NCBI GenBank assembly: GCA_004555405.1
Contig: SFIE01000021.1
Location: forward strand, 1-27,556
Source: Subdoligranulum sp.
Lineage (GTDB): Bacteria; Bacillota; Clostridia; Oscillospirales; Ruminococcaceae
DNA: 27,556 nt
Direction of reading: 5' to 3'
Part shown: positions 1 through 6,998 of the stretch, in pieces
Numbering within the stretch: position 1 is the stretch's first letter
Layout: each line of letters starts with the position of its first letter
Position numbers and translations under genes: made by a program
The notes under the pieces: generated by a model
Databases searched by the model: none
Told to the model about the DNA's origin: nothing
Seen by the model: only the letters and a program-made list of their open reading frames with translations

Positions 1-19
1 GATACTGCGGTTCAGTATC
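1..19 (-). terminator. Partial terminator-like hairpin after mgsA
   Basis: Bases 1-7 (GATACTG) and 13-19 (CAGTATC) form a perfect 7-bp stem around a 5-nt loop, 27 nt downstream of the mgsA stop codon. On the minus strand this is where the transcript of the minD-mgsA operon would end. Any following T-tract would lie outside the window, so the terminator role is inferred from position only. Confidence 0.35.
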
Positions 20-46
20 GAGGCTTTTGGAAAACTTTCTGAAGCA

Positions 47-445
47 CTATTCGTGCAGGTATTCACGCCATGCAAGATCGCCGCGTTCAAGGCCGTGAAC
101 CAGTGCCTCGGCGGTGGCGATATTGGTAGCCACCGGCACGGTGTGTACATCGCAAAGGCGCAGAATGTTGATAGAGCTTGGTTCATCCGGGCCCGCACGC
201 AGCGGATCGCGGAAAAAGAGCAAAAGATCCACTTCATCGCAGGCAATACGCGCCATGATCTGCTCCATACCGCCATGACTGCCCGGCAAAAAGCAGTGGA
301 TCCGCAGCCCCGTGGCTTCTGAGATCAGCCTTCCTGTGGTCGCTGTGGCAAGCAGCGTATGCTTTTTAAAAATATTGCAGTATGCCGTGCAGAACTGGAT
401 CATCAATTCTTTTTTGCTGTTGTGTGCGATCAGCGCAATATTCAT
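47..445 (-). CDS. mgsA: Methylglyoxal synthase
   Basis: A 132-residue protein that would convert dihydroxyacetone phosphate to methylglyoxal and phosphate, a cytosolic bypass of lower glycolysis that relieves phosphate limitation or sugar-phosphate stress. Family features are visible: the N-terminal IALIAHNSKK strand, the TTGRL motif where the phosphate binds, the PGSHGGMEQI loop (usually SGPxGGDQQ) and the LLFFRDPL strand, whose Asp corresponds to the catalytic region. The length is close to the family norm of about 130-150. The ATG start follows an AGAGGAGAG ribosome site with a 7-nt gap. It lies 63 nt downstream of the MinD-like gene and probably shares its transcript. The loop carries Met-Glu where many homologues have Asp-Gln, a point to compare, but the overall match to MgsA is strong. 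Confidence 0.9.
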   Translation of the reverse strand: MNIALIAHNSKKELMIQFCTAYCNIFKKHTLLATATTGRLISEATGLRIHCFLPGSHGGMEQIMARIACDEVDLLLFFRDPLRAGPDEPSSINILRLCDVHTVPVATNIATAEALVHGLERGDLAWREYLHE

Positions 446-508
446 GGTTCTTCTCTCCTCTGCCTACAGTAGCGTAACACTGCATCCGGCCGGTGCAGTG
501 CGTGGCCA

Positions 509-1243
509 TCACCGGATGGCCAGAGGAATCTGTTCGCCCATCACCCGGCCTGCCAGGTTTTGGGCTGTTTGCAGAAATGCTTCGCCCGCGGGCAAAGGCT
601 CGCCTGCTGCCGCCGCCTTTTGCAGCAGCATACTTTCGGGCATCACTGCGATCAGCTGTGCGCCCACGGTGTCGATGCATTCGTCCAGATCTCGTATAGG
701 GCCCTTGCGGAAGGTCAGCAGATTCAGGCGGTTGATCACAAGGCGTATTTCGGCAATTCCCGCATCGCGCAAGTGCTGGCACACAATGCCGCCGTCACGC
801 AGGGTAACGGGGTCCGGCGTGATCACCAGCAAAGCCATGCTGCTCACACCTGCCGCCGCCTGAAACGGTGCGCCCAACCCCGCTGCCGTATCCAGCAGGA
901 TATAGTCAAAATACGGGCGCATAGCCTCTACCATCTTTTTTAAGCGTTCAGGGCGAACCTCACCGCCCTCATACGGTGCCGAGATCACCGAAAGCCCCGG
1001 ATAAACCGGGCTTTCCACCACAGCCTTGCCGCCCTCGCAGCGGCCGCACAGCACATCCTGAATATCATAGATCGTTTTTCCGTACACACCGGAAATGATA
1101 TCCACGCTGCGAAGCCCGGAGTCCAGCTCGATCAGCAGCACTTTTTTCTTGCGTGCCCCCAAACAGCCGCCGAGCAGCACCGAAACCGTGCTTTTGCCCG
1201 TTCCGCCTTTTCCAGAGGCGATCATAATGACCTTTGCTTTCAA
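509..1243 (-). CDS. minD: MinD/ParA-family ATPase (septum-site type)
   Basis: A 244-residue P-loop ATPase of the MinD/ParA (SIMIBI) class. The deviant Walker A GKGGTGKS is at residues 11-18. The MinD-like LLIELDSGLRSVD follows, where most family members have LIDAD. A switch II/Walker B segment reads YILLDTAAG. In MinD such proteins dimerise with ATP, bind the membrane and position the division septum. The TTG start is set by an AGGAAG site 5-6 nt upstream. Unlike canonical MinD, the C-terminus (ends QIPLAIR) has no obvious basic amphipathic membrane-targeting helix. No minC or minE is nearby; its neighbours are mrdA (upstream) and mgsA (downstream). It could therefore be a divergent MinD or a MinD-like regulator of the Mre/PBP2 machinery. 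The family call is firm; the exact role is not. Confidence 0.8.
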   Translation of the reverse strand: MKAKVIMIASGKGGTGKSTVSVLLGGCLGARKKKVLLIELDSGLRSVDIISGVYGKTIYDIQDVLCGRCEGGKAVVESPVYPGLSVISAPYEGGEVRPERLKKMVEAMRPYFDYILLDTAAGLGAPFQAAAGVSSMALLVITPDPVTLRDGGIVCQHLRDAGIAEIRLVINRLNLLTFRKGPIRDLDECIDTVGAQLIAVMPESMLLQKAAAAGEPLPAGEAFLQTAQNLAGRVMGEQIPLAIR

Positions 1244-1280
1244 TGTTGCTTCCTATCTTTTCATAAAACATTACATATCT

Positions 1281-1310
1281 ATCATATCACAAGCACATAT
1301 TTGGGCGCAA
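1281..1310 (-). promoter_or_regulatory. Probable promoter of minD-mgsA with overlapping inverted repeat
   Basis: Read on the minus strand, TTGCGC (1305-1310), an 18-nt spacer and TATGAT (1281-1286) make a plausible sigma-A promoter about 40 nt before the minD start. The -35 box lies in the loop and right arm of an inverted repeat, TTGGGC/GCCCAA (1301-1306 and 1312-1317), which could be an operator or a weak hairpin. Inferred from sequence alone. Confidence 0.5.
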
Positions 1311-1391
1311 TGCCCAATATGCGCAAACATTTTGCAAAAAATTTGTCAGGTTTTTCCTGTTTGATCAAGCGACTGCAAAGCGCCCTTGTTT

Positions 1392-3464
1392 TTACTGCAC
1401 CAGCTGGCCTTCAGGTGTGACAGCCAGATCGCTTGTTTTGTCAAAGAAATATGCATTAAAGATATCCGCCATCAAGGGGGCCGCATTGCTGCCGCCGCCG
1501 CCGTATTCCAGCACAATGGCAACTGCGATCTCGGGGTCTTCAACCGGGCCGTAGCCGATCATGACCGAGTTCACATAGTTGGTGCGGCGGCCGCCTGCGG
1601 TGGTATAGGTGTCGCCGCGCTGGGGGCTGCCGGTTTTGGTGGCGATGGTGTACGGATAATCCGAAAGGGCACGCAGCGTGCCGGTCACCAGCGCCATGCC
1701 CTGCTGCACGGCATCAAAAGCGCCCGTGTTATCCTCGATCACTTCTTCTACAACAGGGTCAAACTCTTGAATAGAGGCACCGGTGTTGCCATCGCGCAGC
1801 CCCTGCACCAGATGGGTGCGATAGCGCACGCCCTTGTTGGCCAGCGTGTTGGCATAGGTGGCCAGCTGCACCGGCGTGACCACCGTGTTGCCCTGGCCGA
1901 TCGCGGCCTGCAGTTCAAGGCCGTTGGTATAATTATCGTCGGTTTTCTGGGTAAGATGCCCTGTGCCCTCGCCCACTTCCAGCCCGGTTTTGATGCCAAG
2001 GCCCAGGCTTTGCGCCACCTGATCGTACACATCGATGCCGGTGCGGCGGCCAACATCATAAAAGAAGATGTTGCAGCTGTACTGGATTGCCGTAAACAGA
2101 TTCACCGGCCCACGGTGGCTGATCTGCAGACAGCCGGGGTGATAGTCAGAATAATAGGTGTAGGTGCCCGTACAATTCACCGTATCCTCGGGCTGAATCA
2201 CACCATTGACCAGCGCCGCCACGGCTACAGCCGGTTTAAATGTAGAGCCCGGGGTATACTGCCCCTGCAGCGCGCGGTTATACAGCGGCAGCGCAGGATC
2301 AGACGCATAGGTGCTGTAGTTGGCACTGTATAGATTCAGATCATAGCTGGGATAGTTGCTTACTGCCAGCACACCGCCCGTTTTGGCGTTCAGCACCACC
2401 ACCGCGCCTGCATTGCATTCCTTACCGGCACCTGCCGCACGGGTCTGCTGCAGTTCGAGAATATGCGCTTCCAGTGTTTCATCCACTTTTTTCTGCAGAT
2501 CTTTATTGATGGTAAGCACCAGCGTTTGGCCGGGCTGCGGCTGTTTGGTGACTTCGGTGGAAACAATAATGCCATCGGCATTGCGGGTGATGGTTTCCAC
2601 GCCGTCGCTGCCGCGCAGCGCACTTTCGTACACAGCTTCCAAGCCTGCCTGACCAATGGTATCGCTCATGGCATAGCCGGCACGGCGCATGGCATAGTCA
2701 TCCGCCTTCCACTGTTCGGCGGTGATTTTGCCCACGCTGCCAAGCACCGCCGGGATCAGCGTTCCATCGGGATAATCGCGAATGGTGGTGTACATGATCT
2801 CGGCGCCGTTCAAGCTCAGGCTTTGCTCTTTGATGGTGGCCATGGTTTTATCCGAAACATCTTCGGCCAGCGTAAAGTTGTTGTAGTTGGAAAATTCCTC
2901 CAGCTGCATTTGGTAACGAATGCCGCCCAGAATGCGCCGCCATGTGGCATCGTAATCCTGCAGATCGTATTTCTGCACCACCTTGGCCATCACTTCGTCT
3001 GCCGTGGCATACTGCTGCAGCCCCATGGCGCTTTTGAGCGTTTGCAGGCTTTTTTGCTGCTGCTCGTTCGATTCCTCGGCAATAAAGCTGTAGCTGCCGT
3101 TTTCATCGGGGCGGCCGATCATCATGGTATCGTTCCAGCTTTCCCCATTGCGCTCTAAAATCTTCACAAGCTTTTGCAAAAGCTCGTTCAGATCCTGCTT
3201 GCCCAGCATGAGCTTATTGATGATCACACTGTAGCCGGTGCTGTTGGTGGCAATGCTGCGGCCGTAGCAGTCCACAATTTCTCCTCGCGCCGCCGTGATG
3301 GAAAACGCATAGTTGGTGGTGGACGATGCTTTTTCAAGATATTTTTCGCCGTTGACAAGCTGCAAAAAAATCAGCCGAAAGATATAGCCCACCAGCACCA
3401 TACAGGAAAACCCGATCAGCAGCATGGTGCGGCTCCAAATCGTTTTGTTGTTTTTTCTATTCAA
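1392..3464 (-). CDS. mrdA: Penicillin-binding protein 2 (elongasome transpeptidase)
   Basis: A 690-residue class B penicillin-binding protein, the peptidoglycan transpeptidase of the elongation machinery. There is one N-terminal membrane anchor (about residues 11-37), a long dimerisation/pedestal domain, then the transpeptidase domain. The catalytic triad motifs are visible: STFK near 407-410, SCN near 463-465 and KTG near 610-612. The length fits PBP2 of Clostridia. In-frame GTG is present at 3473, but the GGGAG ribosome site abuts it; the TTG at 3464 sits 8 nt after that site and is preferred. It follows mreD by about 45 nt, as in standard mreBCD-mrdA clusters, which supports the mrdA identity over a sporulation SpoVD type (no PASTA domain seen). 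Confidence 0.93.
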   Translation of the reverse strand: MNRKNNKTIWSRTMLLIGFSCMVLVGYIFRLIFLQLVNGEKYLEKASSTTNYAFSITAARGEIVDCYGRSIATNSTGYSVIINKLMLGKQDLNELLQKLVKILERNGESWNDTMMIGRPDENGSYSFIAEESNEQQQKSLQTLKSAMGLQQYATADEVMAKVVQKYDLQDYDATWRRILGGIRYQMQLEEFSNYNNFTLAEDVSDKTMATIKEQSLSLNGAEIMYTTIRDYPDGTLIPAVLGSVGKITAEQWKADDYAMRRAGYAMSDTIGQAGLEAVYESALRGSDGVETITRNADGIIVSTEVTKQPQPGQTLVLTINKDLQKKVDETLEAHILELQQTRAAGAGKECNAGAVVVLNAKTGGVLAVSNYPSYDLNLYSANYSTYASDPALPLYNRALQGQYTPGSTFKPAVAVAALVNGVIQPEDTVNCTGTYTYYSDYHPGCLQISHRGPVNLFTAIQYSCNIFFYDVGRRTGIDVYDQVAQSLGLGIKTGLEVGEGTGHLTQKTDDNYTNGLELQAAIGQGNTVVTPVQLATYANTLANKGVRYRTHLVQGLRDGNTGASIQEFDPVVEEVIEDNTGAFDAVQQGMALVTGTLRALSDYPYTIATKTGSPQRGDTYTTAGGRRTNYVNSVMIGYGPVEDPEIAVAIVLEYGGGGSNAAPLMADIFNAYFFDKTSDLAVTPEGQLVQ

Positions 3465-3509
3465 AAGCCGCACTCCCTTTTTTGTTTTGGCTGCTTGGCG
3501 CTGACCGGT

Positions 3510-4031
3510 TTATTCCAGCACAAAGCGATTTGCAATGCCCCGCGCACACACATAGCTGAGCGGCGAAAGCACTGCCGAATAGATCACCATGGGAATGATA
3601 TAAAAGAAATATCGCTCGGCCCCATGGCCAAAGCCAGCCATCTGATAGCTGAACAGGAAATCCAGCGAGCATATAAGCCAGCAGCCCCCTGCCGAGATCA
3701 GGCAAAAGCTGAAAGTGTTAAGGCGCAGATAAACGCGCGTGAGCATGGAGGTGAGCAGGCACACCAGCGCAAACTCTATCGCAAAGCCGCCTGCATAGCG
3801 CGCCGCCGTCCAGTCCCACGCAAGGCCGCACGCAGCGCCAAAGAAGGCCGCATTCAGTTCGTCCTCCTGCACAGCCACTGCCAAAGCCGTCGGCAAAATA
3901 AACAGCGGCTTTATGCTGCCTATCCGCAAAAGCCCCGGCGTTGTTTCCAGAATAGCCATCAAAAGAAACAGCAATGTAAAGCCGCCCCAGCGGCACACCA
4001 GAGTTCGGAATCTTTCTCGTGATGAATTCAA
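3510..4031 (-). CDS. mreD: Rod shape-determining protein MreD
   Basis: A 173-residue polytopic membrane protein with about five hydrophobic segments (for example WGGFTLLFLLMAILETTPGLL near the N-terminus and FYIIPMVIYSAVLSPLSYV near the C-terminus). This fits MreD, a small integral partner of MreC and PBP2 in lateral wall synthesis. MreD is poorly conserved, so position between mreC and mrdA is a large part of the evidence. The start is TTG, chosen because a canonical AAAGGAGG lies 9 nt upstream. Gaps to mreC (35 nt) and mrdA are short, so the three genes are probably co-transcribed. Confidence 0.88.
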   Translation of the reverse strand: MNSSRERFRTLVCRWGGFTLLFLLMAILETTPGLLRIGSIKPLFILPTALAVAVQEDELNAAFFGAACGLAWDWTAARYAGGFAIEFALVCLLTSMLTRVYLRLNTFSFCLISAGGCWLICSLDFLFSYQMAGFGHGAERYFFYIIPMVIYSAVLSPLSYVCARGIANRFVLE

Positions 4032-4066
4032 GCGATGCCGCCTCCTTTAAAAATATTTTGCTGCCC

Positions 4067-4918
4067 TTACTGTTCGGGCACCGTGTTGCTCCACTCGGTA
4101 ATCACAAAAACCTGACGCACCTTGTCAATCTCATCGCCGGGGGCAATGACTGCCGTGGTGGTTTTGCCGCTGGCCTCGGGCACCAGCTCTTCCACTGTGC
4201 CAATGGCAATGTCGGGCGGATACACTTCCCCCAGACCGGTGGTGATCACGGCATCACCGCTGGTGGCCAGCGTATCGCGGGAAAGATTGGTGAAAATGCA
4301 TTTTCCGTCAAACGCATAGTCGGTGCTGCCGGTCAAAATGCCATTTTCACGGGTGCGCGAGATCACGCCTGCCGCATTAAAGCTGGGGCTGAGCACCGAA
4401 AGCACCTTGCTGGATGTGAGGTTTGCCTCCACGATCACACCTACCAGATAGTTGTTTTCGGATACCACAGCATCCCCTGTTTTCACACCCTGCATGGTGC
4501 CCTTATCAATGGTGAATCCGCCAAACTGCTCCAGACCGTCGCGGCCGATCACAAAGGCCTGCAGATAGCTGTATTCCGGCTTGGTTTCCTCGATCTCCAT
4601 CAGGCTTTTAAAGGCATCGTTTTCTGCTTTCAGGCGGTCATACTCCAGCAGCTTTTGCTCCAGTGCATTGTTTTCTTCGCGCAGCTGCTCGTTTTCTTCC
4701 AAAATCTCATCGATTCTTGTATAGCGATCTGCCAAAGAATCCGCGCTGTTCTTCACGCCCGCCGCTGCCCGCTGCAGCGGCGTAAGCAGCAGCCCTATTA
4801 CCTCTTGCGGGGCGGTGGTGAGTCGGTTATTGGCACCGGCATACGCCATCATGGCTGCCAATAGAACCAGAACGCCCACCAAAACCTTGGCCTTGATCCT
4901 GGAAAAGAAATCTTTCAC
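4067..4918 (-). CDS. mreC: Rod shape-determining protein MreC
   Basis: A 283-residue MreC: short cytoplasmic start (VKDFFSRIKAKV), a membrane helix (about residues 11-26), an extracellular Glu-rich coiled coil (about 60-110), and two beta-rich domains containing the family-typical GRDGLEQFGGFTIDKGTMQGV stretch (shortened match) and an SVLSPSFNAAGV segment. MreC scaffolds PBP2 and connects it to MreB and MreD. The GTG at 4918 is preferred as start because AAAGGAGG lies 8 nt before it; the frame stays open for 30 more codons upstream, but that stretch overlaps a terminator hairpin and lacks a ribosome site. It heads an mreC-mreD-mrdA unit separated from mreB by 242 nt. Confidence 0.93.
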   Translation of the reverse strand: MKDFFSRIKAKVLVGVLVLLAAMMAYAGANNRLTTAPQEVIGLLLTPLQRAAAGVKNSADSLADRYTRIDEILEENEQLREENNALEQKLLEYDRLKAENDAFKSLMEIEETKPEYSYLQAFVIGRDGLEQFGGFTIDKGTMQGVKTGDAVVSENNYLVGVIVEANLTSSKVLSVLSPSFNAAGVISRTRENGILTGSTDYAFDGKCIFTNLSRDTLATSGDAVITTGLGEVYPPDIAIGTVEELVPEASGKTTTAVIAPGDEIDKVRQVFVITEWSNTVPEQ

Positions 4919-5160
4919 CGGCTTGGCCTCCTTTTTTCTTGCTGCTGCAGCGCAGCATAAATTCAGAAAAAGCACCATCGCAAAAGCCGTCGGCGGCTGC
5001 CGGGCCAACCTGCAATGGTGCTTGCCGAAATCATAAGGCAGCCCTGCACAGTCCCCTTTTTGGGGGCTTATACAGAGATTGCCGTTGATTCATTCAGACA
5101 ATGCCGCTTTCTCGCCATGGCGGTGCTTGATCCGTTAAGGCGGGAGTGCGCGGTGATGCC
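4919..5160 (-). other. mreB-mreC intergenic region with several hairpins
   Basis: This 242-nt gap lies inside what is usually a tight mreBC pair. Besides the terminator (separate entry) it contains a G/C hairpin at about 5055-5073 (AGTCCCC, T-rich loop, GGGGGCT) and a CGCCATGGCG palindrome near 5113-5122. No convincing ORF with a ribosome site was found. No strong consensus promoter for mreC was identified, so mreC expression may depend on readthrough of the terminator or on an unrecognised promoter. Confidence 0.5.
4966..5022 (-). terminator. Intrinsic terminator or attenuator between mreB and mreC
   Basis: On the minus strand AGCACCAT (5022-5015) pairs with ATGGTGCT (4978-4971); after one mismatch the stem continues for 3 bp. 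The hairpin encloses a smaller one, AGCCG/CGGCT (4985-4998). A TTTTT run follows immediately (4970-4966), giving a standard Rho-independent layout. It should limit transcription from mreB into mreC. Confidence 0.75.
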
Positions 5161-6177
5161 TTAGAAATGAGAAGTATTATCGTCCAGCACATCGCCCAGA
5201 ATGTCCATGTGATCCAGCACAGAGCCTGCGCCCAGTGCCACACAATCCAGGGGGCTTTCCGCCACGTGTACATCAATGCCGGTTTCGCTTTGGATCAGCT
5301 TATCCAAACCGCGCAGCAAAGCGCCGCCGCCGGACAGCATGATGCCGCGGTCAATGATATCCGCAGCCAGCTCAGGGGGCGTGCATTCCATGGTCTCCTT
5401 TACGGCGGCCACGATCTTTTCAAGGCTTTCGGCCAGAGATTCACGAATTTCTTCGGAATGGATCACGATATTTTTGGGCAGGCCGTCCACCAGATTGCGG
5501 CCCTTGATCTCGATGCTCAGCTCAGGGTCCAGCGGATAAGCCGAGCCGATCTCGATCTTCACCTGCTCGGCAGTGCGCTCACCGATGAGCAGATTATACT
5601 TGCGCTTGATGAATGCAATAATGGCCTGATCGAACATATCACCGGCCACGCGCACGCTGCGGCTGGCCACAATGCCGCCCAGCGAGATCACAGCGATCTC
5701 GGCCGTGCCGCCGCCGATATCCACAATCATGCTGCCGGTGGGCTCGCTGATGGGCAGGCCTGCGCCGATGGCAGCAGCCATGGGCTCTTCAATGATATTC
5801 ACCTGTGCGGCACCGGCTTTCAGCGAAGCCTCACGCACAGCGCGCTTTTCCACCTCGGTAACGCCGCTGGGAATGCAGATCACCACGCGCGGACGAGAAA
5901 AAATGCTGTTTCCGCAAGCGGTTTTGATAAAATGGGCCAGCATATTTGCGGTCACCTGAAAGTCAGCAATCACGCCGTCCTTCAAGGGGCGAACCGCCAC
6001 AATGCTGCCGGGGGTACGGCCGATCACGGCCTTGGCCTCATGGCCCACGCTGCGGATCTCGTCAGTTTTGGTATCCACTGCTACCACGCTGGGCTCGCGC
6101 ATAATGATGCCCTTGCCCTTCATATAAACCAGCGTATTGGCCGTGCCAAGGTCGATGCCGATATTTTTGCTGAACAT
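5161..6177 (-). CDS. mreB: Rod shape-determining actin homologue MreB
   Basis: A 338-residue MreB/Mbl-type bacterial actin that polymerises under the membrane and orients lateral wall synthesis. Phosphate-1 motif GIDLGTANT is at residues 7-15; phosphate-2 motif DIGGGTAEIAVI and the adenosine motif LSGGGALLRG are also present. The hydrophobic MFSKNIG start resembles membrane-binding MreB N-termini. The ATG at 6177 is preferred to the in-frame ATG at 6201 because AAAAAGGAG lies 10 nt before it. It has its own strong promoter, is followed by a terminator, and lies between maf and mreC. MreB, Mbl and MreBH cannot be told apart with certainty here, but synteny with mreC favours MreB. Confidence 0.95.
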   Translation of the reverse strand: MFSKNIGIDLGTANTLVYMKGKGIIMREPSVVAVDTKTDEIRSVGHEAKAVIGRTPGSIVAVRPLKDGVIADFQVTANMLAHFIKTACGNSIFSRPRVVICIPSGVTEVEKRAVREASLKAGAAQVNIIEEPMAAAIGAGLPISEPTGSMIVDIGGGTAEIAVISLGGIVASRSVRVAGDMFDQAIIAFIKRKYNLLIGERTAEQVKIEIGSAYPLDPELSIEIKGRNLVDGLPKNIVIHSEEIRESLAESLEKIVAAVKETMECTPPELAADIIDRGIMLSGGGALLRGLDKLIQSETGIDVHVAESPLDCVALGAGSVLDHMDILGDVLDDNTSHF

Positions 6178-6293
6178 ATATTCCAAACTCCTTTTTACCA
6201 TTCACCGCCGGCCTTTTTGCCCGCACGGCGGCTTATTCTCTATTTTATAGCAATGCGGAACAAAAAATTCCACTCTGTTTTTATCCGGGGCAT

Positions 6294-6325
6294 CTGCATC
6301 GAAATGCAGAAAGCACCATGCTTTC
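6294..6325 (-). promoter_or_regulatory. Two tandem hairpins at the 5' end of the mreB leader
   Basis: On the minus strand GAAAGC-5nt-GCTTTC (6325-6309) is followed directly by CTGCAT-TTCG-ATGCAG (6309-6294), a 6-bp stem capped by a UUCG tetraloop. They begin at about the predicted transcription start, so they would cap the 5' end of the mreB mRNA. A role in mRNA stability is an inference. Confidence 0.55.
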
Positions 6326-6328
6326 ACT

Positions 6329-6357
6329 ATTATAGCCAAACCCAAACATTTTCTCAA
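6329..6357 (-). promoter_or_regulatory. mreB promoter
   Basis: On the minus strand TTGAGA (6357-6352), a 17-nt spacer and a perfect TATAAT (6334-6329) form a near-consensus sigma-A promoter about 150 nt upstream of mreB. No strong terminator is seen between maf and this promoter, so readthrough from zapA-U32-maf may also reach mreB. Confidence 0.8.
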
Positions 6358-6408
6358 CCATTCAGAGGGTTTGTTTTTAAAAATTTTACGATTTTTTCAG
6401 ATTTTCGG

Positions 6409-6963
6409 TCAAAACTTTTTCAGAGCCTGTGCAACCTGGCTAACGGGCAGGCCCATGATGTTGTAATAACACCCCTCAATGCCCTTGCACCACACAGCGG
6501 CGTGCCCCTGAATGGCGTATCCGCCTGCTTTGTCATACGGCTCTTTGGTGTCAATATAGCCTTGCAGATCGGCTTCTTCGATGGGGAAGAAATCGACTGC
6601 GCTGCTCACCACAAAGTTTTCGATGTGATCGCCCTGTGCCATGCACACGCCGGTGTGTACATAGTGGCGCTTACCCGACAGTGCCTGCAGCATACGCTGG
6701 GCATCCTGCCGGTTTTTGGGCTTGCCGAACACTTTGCCTTCAAACTCCACCACTGTGTCGCTGCCCAGCACCAACGCCTCCGGCTCGGTTTCGGCCACGG
6801 CCAGGCACTTTGCCCGGGCCAGAGCCTTTGCCAGCCCGGCAGGCGTGGGGGCGGTGATGGCGCTTTCGTCCACATCGCTCACTTTTACGGTGAAATCAGG
6901 CGTAACCAGCGCCAGCAGCTCTTTGCGGCGGGGGCTGCCGGAGGCCAGGATCAGTTGTTTCAT
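6409..6963 (-). CDS. maf: Maf-family nucleotide pyrophosphatase
   Basis: A 184-residue Maf/HAM1-like protein. Characterised members hydrolyse dTTP, UTP or modified nucleotides to monophosphates, and in Bacillus overexpression blocks septation. The family N-terminus LILASGSPRRKELL (SPRR at 10-13), the central GSDTVVEFEGKVFGKP motif with the catalytic Asp and the YDKAGGYAIQG motif are all present. The length is typical. The ATG follows TGAGGA with a 6-nt gap. It lies 35 nt after the U32 gene and upstream of mreB, repeating the common maf-mreB synteny of Firmicutes. Confidence 0.93.
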   Translation of the reverse strand: MKQLILASGSPRRKELLALVTPDFTVKVSDVDESAITAPTPAGLAKALARAKCLAVAETEPEALVLGSDTVVEFEGKVFGKPKNRQDAQRMLQALSGKRHYVHTGVCMAQGDHIENFVVSSAVDFFPIEEADLQGYIDTKEPYDKAGGYAIQGHAAVWCKGIEGCYYNIMGLPVSQVAQALKKF

Positions 6964-6998
6964 GGATATTCCTCACTTTATCTTGTTGTCGTATACTC

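Noticed and set aside
509..1243. Plasmid or chromosome partition ParA
   Set aside because: There is no parB or parS-like neighbour, and the GLRSVD segment resembles MinD more than ParA/Soj.
1335..1362. Possible terminator after mrdA (AGGAAAAACCT with nearby T-run)
   Set aside because: The stem is only 4 bp and the T-run is offset by several bases; too weak to list.
4919..5008. A 30-codon N-terminal extension of MreC
   Set aside because: It lacks a ribosome site, overlaps the mreB terminator hairpin, and the AAAGGAGG-GTG at 4918 gives the usual MreC start.
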